Shown here: one piece after another, positions 52,601 to 63,260 of the stretch
Layout of the letters: each line of letters starts with the position of its first letter
Numbering within the stretch: the stretch's first letter is position 1
The notes under the pieces: generated by a model
What the model was told of the DNA's origin: nothing
What the model saw: only the letters and a program-made list of their open reading frames with translations
The model's database searches: none
Program-made: the position numbers and the translations under genes
Origin: Archegozetes longisetosus
Lineage: Eukaryota > Arthropoda > Arachnida > Sarcoptiformes > Trhypochthoniidae
Assembly: GCA_018873245.2 (NCBI GenBank)
Contig: JAEMBT020000007.1
Span: 2,748,001-2,812,000 of the forward strand
Length of the DNA stretch: 64,000 bases
Reading direction: 5' to 3'

Positions 52601-55600
52601 ATTAAGTCGAAAATGATGGGAAAATGTTGAGTTTTAAGAAAAATTCTCAAAAATTTCAGTTTGAATGGTTTTTGCCACAATCGGAGCATTAATATTGTTC
52701 GTGAATGAGAAATCTATTGTTATAATCGGAGGTTTGCTAAAACTAGAGTTACCTTAGTTTGAATTGCCCAGCACTATGGTCCCATAGAAACAGCCGATGT
52801 TTGAAAATTGGTTGCCAGGATCTGAGTTTATCGTAACCCTAGGTTCCTTAATCGGGATCGGACTATATTGAATATCTAGATCTGTTTTCTGCTTTGAAAC
52901 AACCAAAAGTAGAAAAGTAAAATATTCCAACCTTTCTATTCTACTTCCTATGAGCATTTCAATTTATGTAAGTCATTTTTCATAAAGAAAAACGTGAATT
53001 CTCGAAAATTGAAAGTAGAAAATATTGACCAATGTGGTCTCTACCAAAACACTTATGAGTGAATCACAAATCTATAGTATGATCAAAATTTTTCATTAGC
53101 CACAGTGAAAAAATGAGCTTTTAATACAAAAATTTTCTGGTTATCATTTGAAATATATCAAAATCTCAGTAGTAACTGAAAAAGAGTTTTACTTTTTAAA
53201 ACTAAAGTCTTACGATCTTTCAAACAAAGTAAAAACCAACCATTTTGTAGAATAAGGCGTAAGATTCATCAAACAGCACTTGTTTTTTCTTGGAAAGATA
53301 AACCAATTTGTATTTAGATTTTGATTCAATTTTCTTTTGTCATTAGATGAAAGCATTCTAATTCATTCTGGTGCTGGTGGTGTTGGACAGGCAGCGATTA
53401 CAGTTTGTCAGTATTATGATTGCGATATCTTCGTTACAGTTGGCAATGAAGAGAAGAAACAATTTCTAATTAAACAATACAATATACCTGAAGATCATAT
53501 ATTCAATTCACGCGATACTCAATTTGAGAATCAAATTATGTCATCCACTTCAGGAAAAGGAGTAGATTTAGTGCTCAATTCTTTGTCTGAAGAAAAACTA
53601 CAGGCAAGTTTTCGGTGCGTTGCTGTCAATGGAAGGTTTGTTGAAATAGGCAAATATGATCTACAAATGAACAACAAGTTAGGAATGTTTGCATTCTTGA
53701 AGAATATATCATTCATTTCTGTTAATCTCGAAAATCTGTTATATTTTCTGCCGAAGAAACGAAAAATGTTTTTCGACTGGATTCATGAAAATTCCAAAAA
53801 TGGTTGTATAAAACCTGTAAATCCCATAAATATTTTTGGACCGACTGAAGTCGAGCAAGCCTTTAGGTATATGTTAACGGGAAAACATATCGGCAAAATC
53901 GTGATCAAGATTAGAGATGAAGAACAAGTCAGAACACCACTGCTTGAATTCAGTCCTACATCTAAACTAAAAGTTAATCTAAAGACATTCTTTAACCCAC
54001 AAAAGTTTACATCATTACTGGAGGTTTGGGTGGTTTTGGACTTGAGTTAGCTCAATGGATGCTTTTTCACGGTGCCAGAAACATTGTTTTGACCTCAAGA
54101 TCTGGAATCAGATCTAATTATCAGAGATTTTTTCTCAAAAGAATAGAAGAGGTCGGAAAAATAAGTGAAATGTTAAAAACAAAAGTCATTGTTTCTACAC
54201 ATGACTCAAATACCGAACAAGGTTCAAAACTACTTCTCGAAGAAGCCAGTGGTTTGGGAAATATTGGTGGTATTTTCCACTTAGCTGTAGTACTGAATGA
54301 CGCTCTCTATGAAGACCAAACAATAGAAGCATTTGGAGAGACGTGTCAATCAAAAATCAGTACTTTTGTTAATTTGGATAAATTGACCCGCGATCTATGT
54401 CCGCATATAGACTATTTTGTTGGTTTTTCATCTGTGACCTGTGGTCGTGGAAATGCTGGACAAACAAACTATGGATACGCCAATTCTGTTCTGGAGCGTA
54501 TTTGTGAATTGAGAAGAAAGGATGGATTGCATGGTTTGGCCATACAATGGGGACCAATCGGTGATGTCGGAATACTAGCGGACGACGAAATCTCATCGTT
54601 GGCTTGTATTGTGAAACAACGAATTCTATCGTGTTTAGATGTTTTGGATGGGTTTCTACAATCTCCACATTCAATACTTTCCAGTATAGTAAGTAAAGTA
54701 ACAGATTCTCAATTTTAAAGTTTAATTATTGTTTGGAATTAAGTAAAATAAGAAAAAGACTTCTAAACAACTCGACAAATGCATCGGTTGCTAAGTAAAC
54801 CTTAGATATTAAGATATTGGTTTCTGCTCGCTTTATTATCTAAGAAAGGTTTTAAAAATTAACTTTCAAGTAAGAAGACTATCTCTGGAGATTAAACATT
54901 AGATCTCAATACAAATAGCCTGACCATTACTAAGCACTGCTTTTATCGTTGTTCTTCTTTATTAATGAGCCACTGCCTTATTTGACAGATAACACTTACA
55001 GCCTTATCCATAAATACCACTTGAGCAATAACTTGAAAATGTTGTTACCTGAGTGACAATTTTCTTATTCACAAAACTCACCTGAACTTAACTAATAATT
55101 TTAGGGTAAACACCTTGAGTATCGCTTTAAGGGTACATAAAGGTGCATTTACACGAGGCGATACCCATCGCACATTGCATGCGATATTCGTCGCTGCAAT
55201 TTATTGCATCGTGTAAATGGAAAATTGAAGCGATGGACATTGCATGAAACACATCGCCTGGGCGTCGCTACTGTTTCTACTTTTGCAACAAAATTGCAGC
55301 AATTTCGTATATGATTGGATGTTAAAATTACGTTTAATTTTGTTGTCAGAGCACTCACTGAGTCAGCGTTCAATGCTTTAAAGTGATCCGTTATTGTAGA
55401 GCGAAATTTCATTCAATCAATTGTATCGTCTAAATAGAAAATTGCGGCGACTAATCCTCAATGCAACTGATTGAAATAAAAATTGCAGGCGATGTGCGAT
55501 AAATATCGCCTCGTGTAAATGTACCTTAAGACTACCCTTGAGTAGAAAGATTAGGTTAGATATTGAGTTAATTGTGGACAATTTGATTGATTTGCAAGAT

Positions 55601-58600
55601 ATAGAATATGAAAATTCATTATAGAAGACTCCGATTGCAAAGAGCATTTATTTTCTGATTAATCCTATAGGTGTTTATCCTGATAAACATTTCAAAATGA
55701 GTTATCGTATGCCAAAACAAAAAGTTTATGATTTATCAAATTATTAACGATTTAACCATGAATGATATTGACAGTAGAGGTTATCCATTCCCACCGCTTA
55801 CTTTACTGCTAATCGAACTACGGTTTTACCCCACTGGATCTGTTCAACAAGTTATTGGTGATAGGGTTGGGGTCTCATAGCCACCAGTTTCTAGAGCTGT
55901 CGCAAACGTTTCAAAAGTATTGCAAAAAATTTATTTCGATGACTAAATTGTATCGAACTTTAGTTAAAGTTATCGCTTGCACTTGCGCTAAAAAATGGGC
56001 TATAACTTACATGAGTGGCACTCGAGTAGGGGTGAGATTTTTTTAATAGATGATTAGAAACTTGAAGTTATACCTCAAGTGATTAAAGTTAGCCCTTAGT
56101 CAAATCATACCTTCGTTAATGCTTGAGCGTTATTTATGAATGAGGCAGAATAACTTTATCAAAATTACTAAATCGATAAAGTTGTAAAGAAATTATGATT
56201 AAAAATTGCAAATAGAGGACTCGTTATTCGTGAATAAATAATTAAGAATAGCGATTTTAATGTTCAGTGTTTAGAAAGTACTTCATCACATTTCTTACAA
56301 GGAAACTGTGAGAAATAAAAATAATTGGAAATCAAACCTTTCTATTACATTTTTAAGAGTTGCCCTGAGATGAGTTTAAATTTTCAAAAATTAACTGCTT
56401 ATACTAAATCGTGTCACCAAAATCGTCTCTCCAACATTGTTGATTTGAAGATGTTAATCGAAAATAGTTGTCAATTTTGATTCCTGTAAACTTTATCGTA
56501 TGTGAAACTGAAGATTTAGTAGTGATCTTTAATTTAAATGAATTTTATAGAAAATCTGAAATCAACAGTATTTGGGAGTCAATTTTGGAGGCATGGCCTA
56601 ATTTGGATGTCTATTTTTGAAAGGTTAATTTCGCTTTGAGATGATCACTGATAATATAATACAATTGTTTTATATGGTATTGTTTTATTCGCAATTCTTT
56701 ATCTCGTACAGTTTAGTTTTTCAACAAGCATAAAATGGCATATTTTACAAGGTGAATTTAGAATTCAAATTTTTACTTTTAGGACACATGAGTAAACTAA
56801 TGTATATAAAGTGTAATTGTTATAAAAGGATTTCATAGCTAGTAGCTTTTCGTTACTCAACTCGCATTAACGGGTAATATGTTAAATTAAAGATGAATAG
56901 TGGAAATTTTATTTTGATCCAGAAATTATAGAGCTTTCAGTACAACCATCGATGCAACAGACAATAGTTTAGAGCAAGCTTCTCAAGAAATGTACGATTT
57001 AATTCATTTTATTCATTCTACTCCTAATGAATTATCGAAAAACTCTTACTGTCACTTTCATACATGGGTTAATCTTGGCTTTTGAGTTAATCCAAAAGAG
57101 GAAATTCAATGTAGAATTGATGGGATACGTGCTAGATAAAAATGCTTTCAATTCATTGATACAAGAGTGAACTAAAATGAATCAAATGATGTATCTGTTT
57201 TCTCAAAAATATGATCTAATCTATTGTTCGCTGCGTCAATGCTTATCCGACATTTTTTCACATAAGATAAAAACTCCATCCTTTGTCTTTAGTTCTGTAT
57301 AATTTTTGAATATGAATTGAGTGACAAAAAAGTTTTTAACTCTCAAAATCCTCGCATTTTAATTATAGAACTTATTTGTTGATAAAAATTAATTCAGCGT
57401 TTATACTAGTTTTCAATTAGTTCTCATTTAGTTTTTCTGATTTAACATCAATAATGAACCTGAAAATTAAAAGTAAACAATCACAAGTAGTAAAATGATT
57501 TATTTATCTATTGATCGTTTATGTTTTAATCAGGTAAGAGCTGATAGAAAAACGAAAGCTGGTTCTATGGAAGAGATACTTGTCAATCAATTATGGTCTG
57601 CTTTGGGTGTTGACCCCAAGACTTTGCCAGACCACATAACTCTAGGAGAGTTGGGGATCGAATCTATGTTAGCGGTTGAGTTACAGCAAAACTTAGAACG
57701 TGAATATGGTATTAGACTGACTTTGAATCAGATAAAGAAAATAACTGTAAAGCAGATGAAAGATTTTCAGTCTGGAAACAAAGAGGAAATCAATAAAATC
57801 GCAAAGGATTTCAAGGCAGCAAAAGCAAATCTGGCTAAAATCAAATTCATAATACCTTCAGAAACACACACCAAACTGAATAATGCACAAGACGGAAGTC
57901 CGATCTATATTTTGCCTCCAGTCGAAGGAATATTCTCTTCAGTTGAAGAATTGGCGAAAAAAATCAATAGACCTGTAATTGGTCTCAATTGGACACGAGA
58001 TATGGATGACTTGAAAAATATGAAACAAATCAGTGTTTATTTTATGGATTTGCTTAAAAAGCTTTCACCAAATGGTAATTATGATATCATCGGATATTCT
58101 TTTGGTGCTTTGATAACAACAAAAATCTTAAAGAAAGGACCAATTGGTAGGGCAGTGATTATTGATTTGATGTCAAATACAACTATCGATGAGGACTCTG
58201 TAACCGATGAAAAATTGTTTGAATACGTACAGAAGCTCATTCTACGTAGTATTCCTGAGAGTTTCAGAGATAAAATCGATAGAGATTTGAATGAAATGAA
58301 AAATGTTGACGAAAAAATAAAAAAAGTTGTAACTGAACTGAAAGAATTTGGTGGCAAGGATCTGAAGGGAAGAGATATGGAAGAAATTTTCAAGAAAAGT
58401 ATTGAAAGAGGAAAATTGCTTTACAATTACAGAGTTAAAATTCAGAGAAATTTCGACAAGTTTAAGAACTATGTGAAAAAGAAATATATGAAGATTGGTG
58501 GAAAGTTACTGGTTATTAAACCAGATGATGGATCGAATAATTCAAGTATTATTGACAGAATTGTCGAATCGTATAATTTGCAAAAATCGGTATGAAAATT

Positions 58601-58765
58601 AGTTTTAGAAAATGATTTTCTTGACGAATAAGTTTCTTATCTTGAATTTGATATTAGGACTTGGATGAAAATTTTACAATAGAAATAATGAATGCAGATC
58701 CAGATGAGATATTATTCAAGAATATTGACAAACTCGCAGAAGTTATTAATCGATACTTATCATAA
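37633..58765 (+). CDS. FASN: Type I fatty acid synthase, 14 exons
   Basis: Cytosolic multidomain enzyme building long-chain fatty acids from acetyl- and malonyl-CoA with NADPH. Exons inferred from GT-AG sites and domain continuity: 37633-37798, 38979-39131, 39191-39463, 41071-41432, 41501-41759, 42852-43124, 43364-43948, 44996-45854, 46646-47448, 47613-49035, 51642-51896, 53347-54688, 57534-58589, 58658-58765. The total is about 2,639 residues, slightly above the usual animal length (about 2,400-2,500). The order is KS, MAT, DH, central pseudo-methyltransferase/structural region, ER, KR, ACP, TE. The start at 37633 (MEEKVDIELILKKGEQIVIS) leads directly into the KS GMGGRFPES motif. Three frame breaks, each repaired by one more A in an A run (45113-45117, 45132-45137, 54001-54004), interrupt exons 8 and 12. 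All other junctions keep phase and catalytic motifs are intact, so the gene may be functional with sequencing errors. Confidence 0.93.
39779..40644. mobile_element. Foldback element in FAS intron 3
   Basis: Two arms of about 190 bp, 39779-39975 and roughly 40450-40644, are inverted copies at high identity (shared segments include TTGCTTATTCTAGCCGAACC and TTATAATTTTCTTACCTGTT). The outermost sequence is ACAGTCTGCTCATA. The interior (about 470 bp) is GC-richer, with no transposase frame. It lies wholly inside the intron 39464-41070 and would form a long hairpin in the pre-mRNA. The superfamily is not assigned and no clear target duplication was found. Confidence 0.75.
41760..42851. other. FAS intron 5
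   Basis: AT-rich intron. Near 41822-41890, TACAGTG...CATCCATTATAACGAGG...TTACTGTA looks like a trimmed pogo-type end but is too short to classify. Confidence 0.4.
43364..45400 (+). other. FAS malonyl/acetyltransferase domain (exons 7-8)
   Basis: FLFPGLGGQWTAMAKAL opens the domain; the catalytic serine is in IIGHSFGEIACAYADG (codon at 43729, about residue 618). Exon 8 begins SYEAMKKLMQSLIDKQIFVR and has IPYHSPYMESSAQK, where the frame breaks, and resumes as RSNKWISTSV and then INPVYFHDKL and IEIGPHALF. The break lies at a variable loop just after the conserved YHS histidine, and the sequence on both sides is well conserved. Confidence 0.88.
45600..49035 (+). other. FAS dehydratase and central region (exons 8-10)
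   Basis: The dehydratase histidine is in FLADHCIDGKVLFPATGYL (about residue 914), and the second half carries YDYGPKFRG and FMDSVLQ (exon 9). Exon 10 (475 codons) is lysine/asparagine-rich and corresponds to the non-catalytic pseudo-methyltransferase and structural subdomain plus the start of enoylreductase (KVYCSGLNFRDVLLASG). No methyltransferase GxGxG motif is seen, consistent with other animal FAS proteins. Confidence 0.85.
49036..51641. other. FAS intron 10 with transposon insertions
   Basis: The largest-but-one intron (2.6 kb). It contains a Tc1-like transposase relic (50399-51445). A 13-bp direct repeat GTGATTTACAATT at 49201 and 49441 brackets 227 bp of unclassified sequence that may be an insertion. 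Confidence 0.6.
50399..51445 (-). pseudogene. Tc1-like transposase pseudogene in FAS intron
   Basis: Minus-strand relic of the same Tc1 subfamily as the element at 1490-2407. The N-terminus begins MSSDKQTPIL at 51445. A middle fragment reads YFTLDGSNFNGNNHYFAYDG with KVMVWLTISSRG (first catalytic Asp region). The C-terminal fragment reads SPNIPQLRPIENYWAILKQR with VYRSGWI, then NFIRCIKTNVRIAVDRGVLT to a stop at 50399-50401, matching the other copy's MRGVKTKVRKAADKGVL. Stops and frame changes are frequent. Terminal inverted repeats like those of the first copy were not found. Confidence 0.8.
51642..54688 (+). other. FAS enoylreductase and ketoreductase (exons 11-12)
   Basis: ER: GTEFAGRRTDTGERVFGF in exon 11, then ILIHSGAGGVGQAAI, the NADPH-binding loop, in exon 12. 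KR: VYIITGGLGGFGLELAQWM (after the frame break at 54001-54004) binds NADPH, and FSSVTCGRGNAGQTNYGYAN carries the catalytic Ser and Tyr; QWGPIGDVG follows. Exon 11 to 12 is a phase-1 junction giving LTKN-ESILIHSG. Exon 12 ends at a GTAAGT donor (54689). Confidence 0.9.
51897..53346. other. FAS intron 11
   Basis: AT-rich intron. A 67-codon minus-strand frame at 52754-52957 has protein-like composition in its last third (TINSDPGNQFSNIGCFYGT), but no family is recognised. It may be a transposon fragment. Confidence 0.4.
55141..55526. mobile_element. PIF/Harbinger MITE in FAS intron 12
   Basis: A 386-bp element with ends AGGTGCATTTACACGAGGCG and its complement (one mismatch at the right end), flanked by TAA on both sides (55138-55140, 55527-55529). 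GC-rich palindromic subterminal motifs (GCGATA, ATCGC, TCGTGTAAAT) recur internally. The 3-bp TWA duplication and GG-TGCATTTACACG type of end are typical of PIF/Harbinger. Open frames on the minus strand across it are incidental. Confidence 0.85.
55560..56060 (+). pseudogene. Harbinger transposase relic
   Basis: Plus-strand frames after the MITE read FKMSYRMPKQKVYDLSNY, then across a frame change TLLLIELRFYPTGSVQQVIG followed by DRVGVS, a stop, and PPVSRAVANVSKVLQKIYFD. This matches the helix-turn-helix of PIF/Harbinger nucleases (LALRFYATGSxQxxxGDxxGVSQPTVSRxV). Later catalytic motifs are not recognised. It lies in the same intron, 34 bp beyond the Harbinger-type MITE. Confidence 0.75.
56061..57533. 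other. Remainder of FAS intron 12
   Basis: Mostly AT-rich. A coding-like stretch near 56935-57115 on the plus strand (STTIDATDNSLEQASQEMYD then LIHFIHSTPNELSKN) is not recognised. It does not fit the FAS protein and may belong to a decayed transposon. Confidence 0.35.
57534..58765 (+). other. FAS acyl carrier and thioesterase (exons 13-14)
   Basis: The ACP carries the phosphopantetheine serine in LGELGIESMLAVEL (codon at 57663, about residue 2296). The thioesterase has the nucleophile in IIGYSFGAL (codon at 58098, about residue 2441). Exon 13 ends QKS and exon 14 adds DLDENFTIEIMNADPDEILF to a TAA at 58763-58765. The thioesterase middle is unusually charged, with many K and E residues. No canonical AATAAA is seen just downstream. 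Confidence 0.9.
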
Positions 58766-59011
58766 ATACTTGAAATTATCAAGACTTTAAACTATGACAG
58801 ATTCGATTTTTTATCAATATATCTTATGTTATGGAGTATGAGGATTCATACAGTTTTTAATTTTTTTTTATTTTTTAAGTTTTATTCTATGTTAAACCTT
58901 ATCTAATGTTCACATACGATTAGTTGAGAAAGTTTGTGAATATTTAGATATAACGTAGAAATTATTTTTCATTTGATTTGTTATGTATAATTATACTAAC
59001 AACTCTTGAAC

Positions 59012-59442
59012 TAGGGTGACCAAGTGTCCCGCATTGTGCGGGATTGTCCCACATTTAAGAGTTGTGTCCCGCATACCGTATGCACCCTTTGCGGGACGGA
59101 GAATATACATTTTAAGATTTATCTTAACAGATTTTCACTGTGTGTTTTCATTTAATGCAAATAATGCAATTTAATTGTTAACACGTTTCTTATCTTAAAA
59201 TATGTAGAAGTCTTTAGATAAAAAGAGTTTTAATCCGTCTATTTGATACCTTGTTTTCATTCACATCGTGTGTGACTCTTATAAAGCGCAGTTATCAATC
59301 AAGTCTTTAGTTTATATTTCAAATAATTGTTATTTCAAACTGTGATTTGTAGCTTCAATCAGGTTAAAACTCTTCAAAAAAATTTTATGATGGAACCAAA
59401 TTTTTTGTCCCGCATTTGACAGTTTTTGACTTGGTCACCCTA
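59012..59442. mobile_element. Non-autonomous hAT element (431 bp)
   Basis: Terminal inverted repeats TAGGGTGACCAAGT are flanked by the perfect 8-bp duplication TCTTGAAC (59004-59011 and 59443-59450), the defining hAT signature. Subterminal TGTCCCGCAT motifs occur on both sides, several in inverted orientation near the left end. There is no coding capacity. Confidence 0.93.
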
Positions 59443-59584
59443 TCTTGAACTTATATTCATATCAAATTTATTAACTGCGTACTAATATGTAATTCAATAT
59501 TTTTATTAAACATATTAACTATCTATTTAGATGACAACTAAAATTTCATAAAATTATAGTATTGTTTAAGATAATAGTTAGAAG

Positions 59585-61011
59585 CAATGATGAACAGTGC
59601 TCGAACATTTGGTGCTCGGTAACGAGCACGAGCACTGAGCACTTAGGCTTAACATTAAAACTAATGAAAACGCTTTTGGCTCTTCTAGAGCACTAGTTTT
59701 GAAAAAAGAAGTCATTTTTATTTGCTTTGAAGACATTGAATGTTGGTTAGTATAATGTCATTTCGTAACAGTTTTCGAAACTTTGTTGCGAATTCTTCTG
59801 ACTATAATAATGCATTTAAGTAAATTTTCATTAATGTCATTAATGAAAAGGTCATTTTTTCATTTGTCTTCCTTTTACACTTGTGTGTATGGTCACCAAG
59901 CCTTGTAGGACTCAACCTAGACTACTGGACAAAAAATGGTGAAGGGTACCTTCTTTGAGATTTTCTAAGATTTTAAATTTAATTACAGGGCTCAATAAAT
60001 ATAAAAGCTACAAAATTTCAACTGTGAAATTAATTAAATTTCATCCTTGATTTTGCAGCATTGAGCAGATTGTTATCTTGAACATGATTGTAAAGTTCTG
60101 AACAAGAAATTAAAGACGAAAATTTTCAATAGATTAAAATCCGTTATCTTAGAATCTATTTACACCGAATTATTAATAAGATAATGCCTTTGTGATAGAA
60201 ATATTTATTTACTCAGCTCAAAACTGGATGCTTGATCACTCTATTTTTATATCACTGTCATACATACTGTCACTTCTGTATATCGAAGGCTATGTCATCA
60301 CTCCTTTCACTTCGGGAACTCATTCTAAAAGTTTAATTAGCATTAAATGACTTGTTTAGATTTGATATTAATATTAAATTTTAGTATTAATATCAAATCT
60401 AAACAAACTTAGATTTAATTTTAAGATCAGTATTCAAAATTTATTTTCATTCTATTTAAAATAACTCACTTATTTTATTGCAAAATGACACCAGCTAATT
60501 ATTATTAAGCATTTATTTGAATGGCAATTGATATCACTTTTGACGTTTTAAATATGTTTCGCATTACATATGTTTAGGATTACAGCTTTAAAATATAATT
60601 TTATATGTAGTCGACTTTACTTTGCAGTCTGACTAGAGCGATATTTGAAAGGCTTGTTTTGTTTTAAAATGACTTTATTTACTAAATAATAAGAAATAGT
60701 CCCCTTTAAACAAGTTATCGCCCTTCTTATATAGGGTGCGGATTATAGTTTTAAAGTGATGCACTTCTCCATGGAAAGTGGGAATTTTCCGGGGAAGGCA
60801 AACAAACAACGGATCAGGTAGAAGGTTTAATACAAGTTCAAATTAAAGGTAGAGGTTGCCTACATTATATAAGCATTTCAATAGACAGAAAGTTCGGACG
60901 CATTGCTCAGTTGGTGCTTAGTGCCCAAGTACCTTCATGAAACGAGCACCAAGCACTCCGATTTTGCCGAGTAAGAGCGCGAGCACTGAGCACCGAGCGC
61001 GCTCATCACTG
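59585..61011. mobile_element. Non-autonomous hAT element with GAGCAC-rich ends
   Basis: Ends CAATGATGA and (complement of the right end) CAGTGATGAGCGCGC are flanked by the perfect 8-bp duplication GTTAGAAG (59577-59584, 61012-61019). Both subterminal regions are packed with GAGCAC/GTGCTC repeats in both orientations, probably transposase-binding sites. The 1,427-bp body lacks a transposase frame and carries a separate small hairpin at 60353-60404. Confidence 0.9.
60353..60404. repeat. Near-perfect palindrome inside hAT element
   Basis: TGTTTAGATTTGATATTAAT and its complement face each other with almost no loop, 52 bp in all. It may be a small nested insertion or a cruciform-forming sequence. 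Confidence 0.8.
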
Positions 61012-61019
61012 GTTAGAAG

Positions 61020-62395
61020 TGTTAACTCTCAATCAAGTTCGACGTGACACTTATTTAACGTTATCTTAAATTTATAAGGCTTTTATACCAATGAATATAA
61101 TTGTACTGAGAAAATGCTATATTACAATCTTTTGCATACTCTCGATATAAAACTTGAGTTTTGAATACGAAAAGAATATAAGTCCATTAAAAGAGCTATG
61201 AAAATTACCATTGTCATGTAGAAGCAAATCAGTGTTAATTTTTGAGTTTAAATAGTTTATTTTAATCAAATAATTTTTTTAGATTGCTGAAAAAAGTTTT
61301 TTAAAATTCTGTTGTAAATGAATAAAAAGTACTAGACTAACAAGGACTCTAGTGGTATCACTTCTTTATTTTAAGAGTGTCTATTTTTGAAAAGTATCTA
61401 CTCTGAGGAGCGCAGTTGCTCCCTAATACCATTCGCTCCCTAAATATCATAAATACTATTAATAAATTTTACCAAGTTTACTAAAAGTCATAATGTCCAT
61501 CGAATAGTAAAGCTCTTATTACTCATACCTTTTAAATAAAATTTTATTCTGTCATAGTTTTCTGTGCAGATTAAACAAAGCATTTGCTGGACCCTTGTAT
61601 AACTAGTTTCACTTAAAGTATTCAATACATTAAAATAGAAATAACTTTCATTGAGTTAAATTTTATTTTTGTTCGCATATAAATTTTGTAAACTCTTCAA
61701 TGGATTAAAATTTTATTTTTGCACACTAATGAAAATTTAGTTTGTGCCGTTACTCTGATACTTTCAGAGCAATTTTAATTTTCAATAGAGATTTTGTAAT
61801 AGATTTACTCCTACTGATGGCATCATATTCTTCGATAAATTTCAAAAGGTATTATAAAAACTAGTTTGAAGTACTCTACATATTTTCTATCACCATTCAT
61901 GTATTTAATCTAATCTCTTCAAAATGATATCCTCAATAACTTGATCAGATATGTATCACTATACACATTCAGTTAGAGATTACGAATTGAGAGCTGTATA
62001 GGACTTCAAAAGCAAGTGAAAAACAATTTCTCAAAACGTGAGGTTTGCTGAAAGCTACTTCAAAAAGTCACCTCTTATTAAGTCTGAAAAATTGTTAAGA
62101 TTCATAAGCCATGAACACTCGTTAATATTATTAAATTTTTTCAAATAGTTTCATGAAATCTTATTTCCATAGAAAATAAATAGTTTGCTTCAAATAGATA
62201 ATACTTTTTTAGAATTGTTTTTAAGATTCTGTCACTTCTAATATTACATATTATATGACTTTTATTAACCTTCAATATATTATCAAATTCTTTCAAAACT
62301 AAATAAACTTCAAGTCAGGAACTGTAATATCAAATCAAAATCACGAGAAATCTTAATTATGAAGTTAGTATCTGTAAGTTGTATATATGTACAGT
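61020..62395. other. AT-rich intergenic DNA
   Basis: No gene or element is recognised. AAATTTTATTTTTG recurs near 61660 and 61709, consistent with simple local duplication. Confidence 0.45.
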
Positions 62396-62588
62396 ATTAA
62401 TCAAATTAAATTAATCAAACGGCCGAAATGATGCTTTCTTACAAGGCATGAAAGTTTGCATTTGGTTTACTAAATAAAGGTTTGTTTAGCGTTGTTTTAG
62501 TGTATTTTTTGGATTTGTTTAAAATACAAACTTTCATGCCTTGTAAGAAAGTATCATTTCAGCCGTTTGATTAATTTAATTAGATTAA
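62396..62588. mobile_element. Palindromic MITE (193 bp)
   Basis: Two arms of 63 bp, differing at only a few positions, share CTTTCTTACAAGGCATGAAA and surround a spacer of about 65 bp. The arms include the flanking ATTAATC/GATTAAT. The high arm identity suggests a fairly young insertion. The superfamily is not assigned. Confidence 0.75.
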
Positions 62589-62744
62589 TACATTACTATG
62601 CGAATTACATATTCCATACACTGCAATAAAGTAGTTCGACAAACCCTGGCTATCAATTAAATAATATAAGATATAATTATCTGTTATTATCAGACCTGCA
62701 CAAAATATGTAAATACATGTTTTTTCTATGACTTATAATAATCA

Positions 62745-63260
62745 ACTTGAGTCAATATATACACGAATCAGGTAGAAACGATGCATTTGAGAGGTACTTG
62801 ATTCCACATATTCTCGCATATTTTAGTTTTTCGTACATATTTTGTATACTTTCCCTGTGTTTGCATCGAAAATTTAAATTTATTCCTGAATTCATTGAAG
62901 AATTACAAAGAAAAAAATGTGATGTTGTCAACTTCAGTACAATTTTTTGCTGAATTTGAAGTGAAATTATCGTCAGTTGACTCTGACATCGCAGACATCG
63001 TGAAACGAAAGTATAAAATGCTGATCGAAAAGAATGATAATTGGGAGTCACTGAAGGCAATTATTTACGTAATGAATGGCAATGATAACGAAATTCTCAA
63101 AATGTATACTCCTGAAGAAATTTCATGTTTCAAATACACTCCCATTACTTCTTGTGATATTGAAAGATCTTTCTCTAATTACAAATTGATTCTCTCAGAT
63201 CGCAAAGTTTTCTTTTCGAGAATCTCAAAAAGACACTTATTATCAATTGTAATGCAATAA
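62745..63260 (+). pseudogene. hAT transposase C-terminal fragment
   Basis: The plus-strand frame at 62895-63260 (121 codons) contains VDSDIADIVKRKYKMLIEKN and ends with FKYTPITSCDIERSFSNYKL then ILSDRK, the C-terminal hAT dimerisation motif (S-x-x-x-ERSFSxxKxIxxDRR). Upstream to 62745, a second frame reads YIHESGRNDAFERYLIPHIL and may be its continuation across a frame break. The N-terminal zinc finger and catalytic parts are absent, so it is a fragment, or the last exon of a domesticated gene. Confidence 0.6.
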
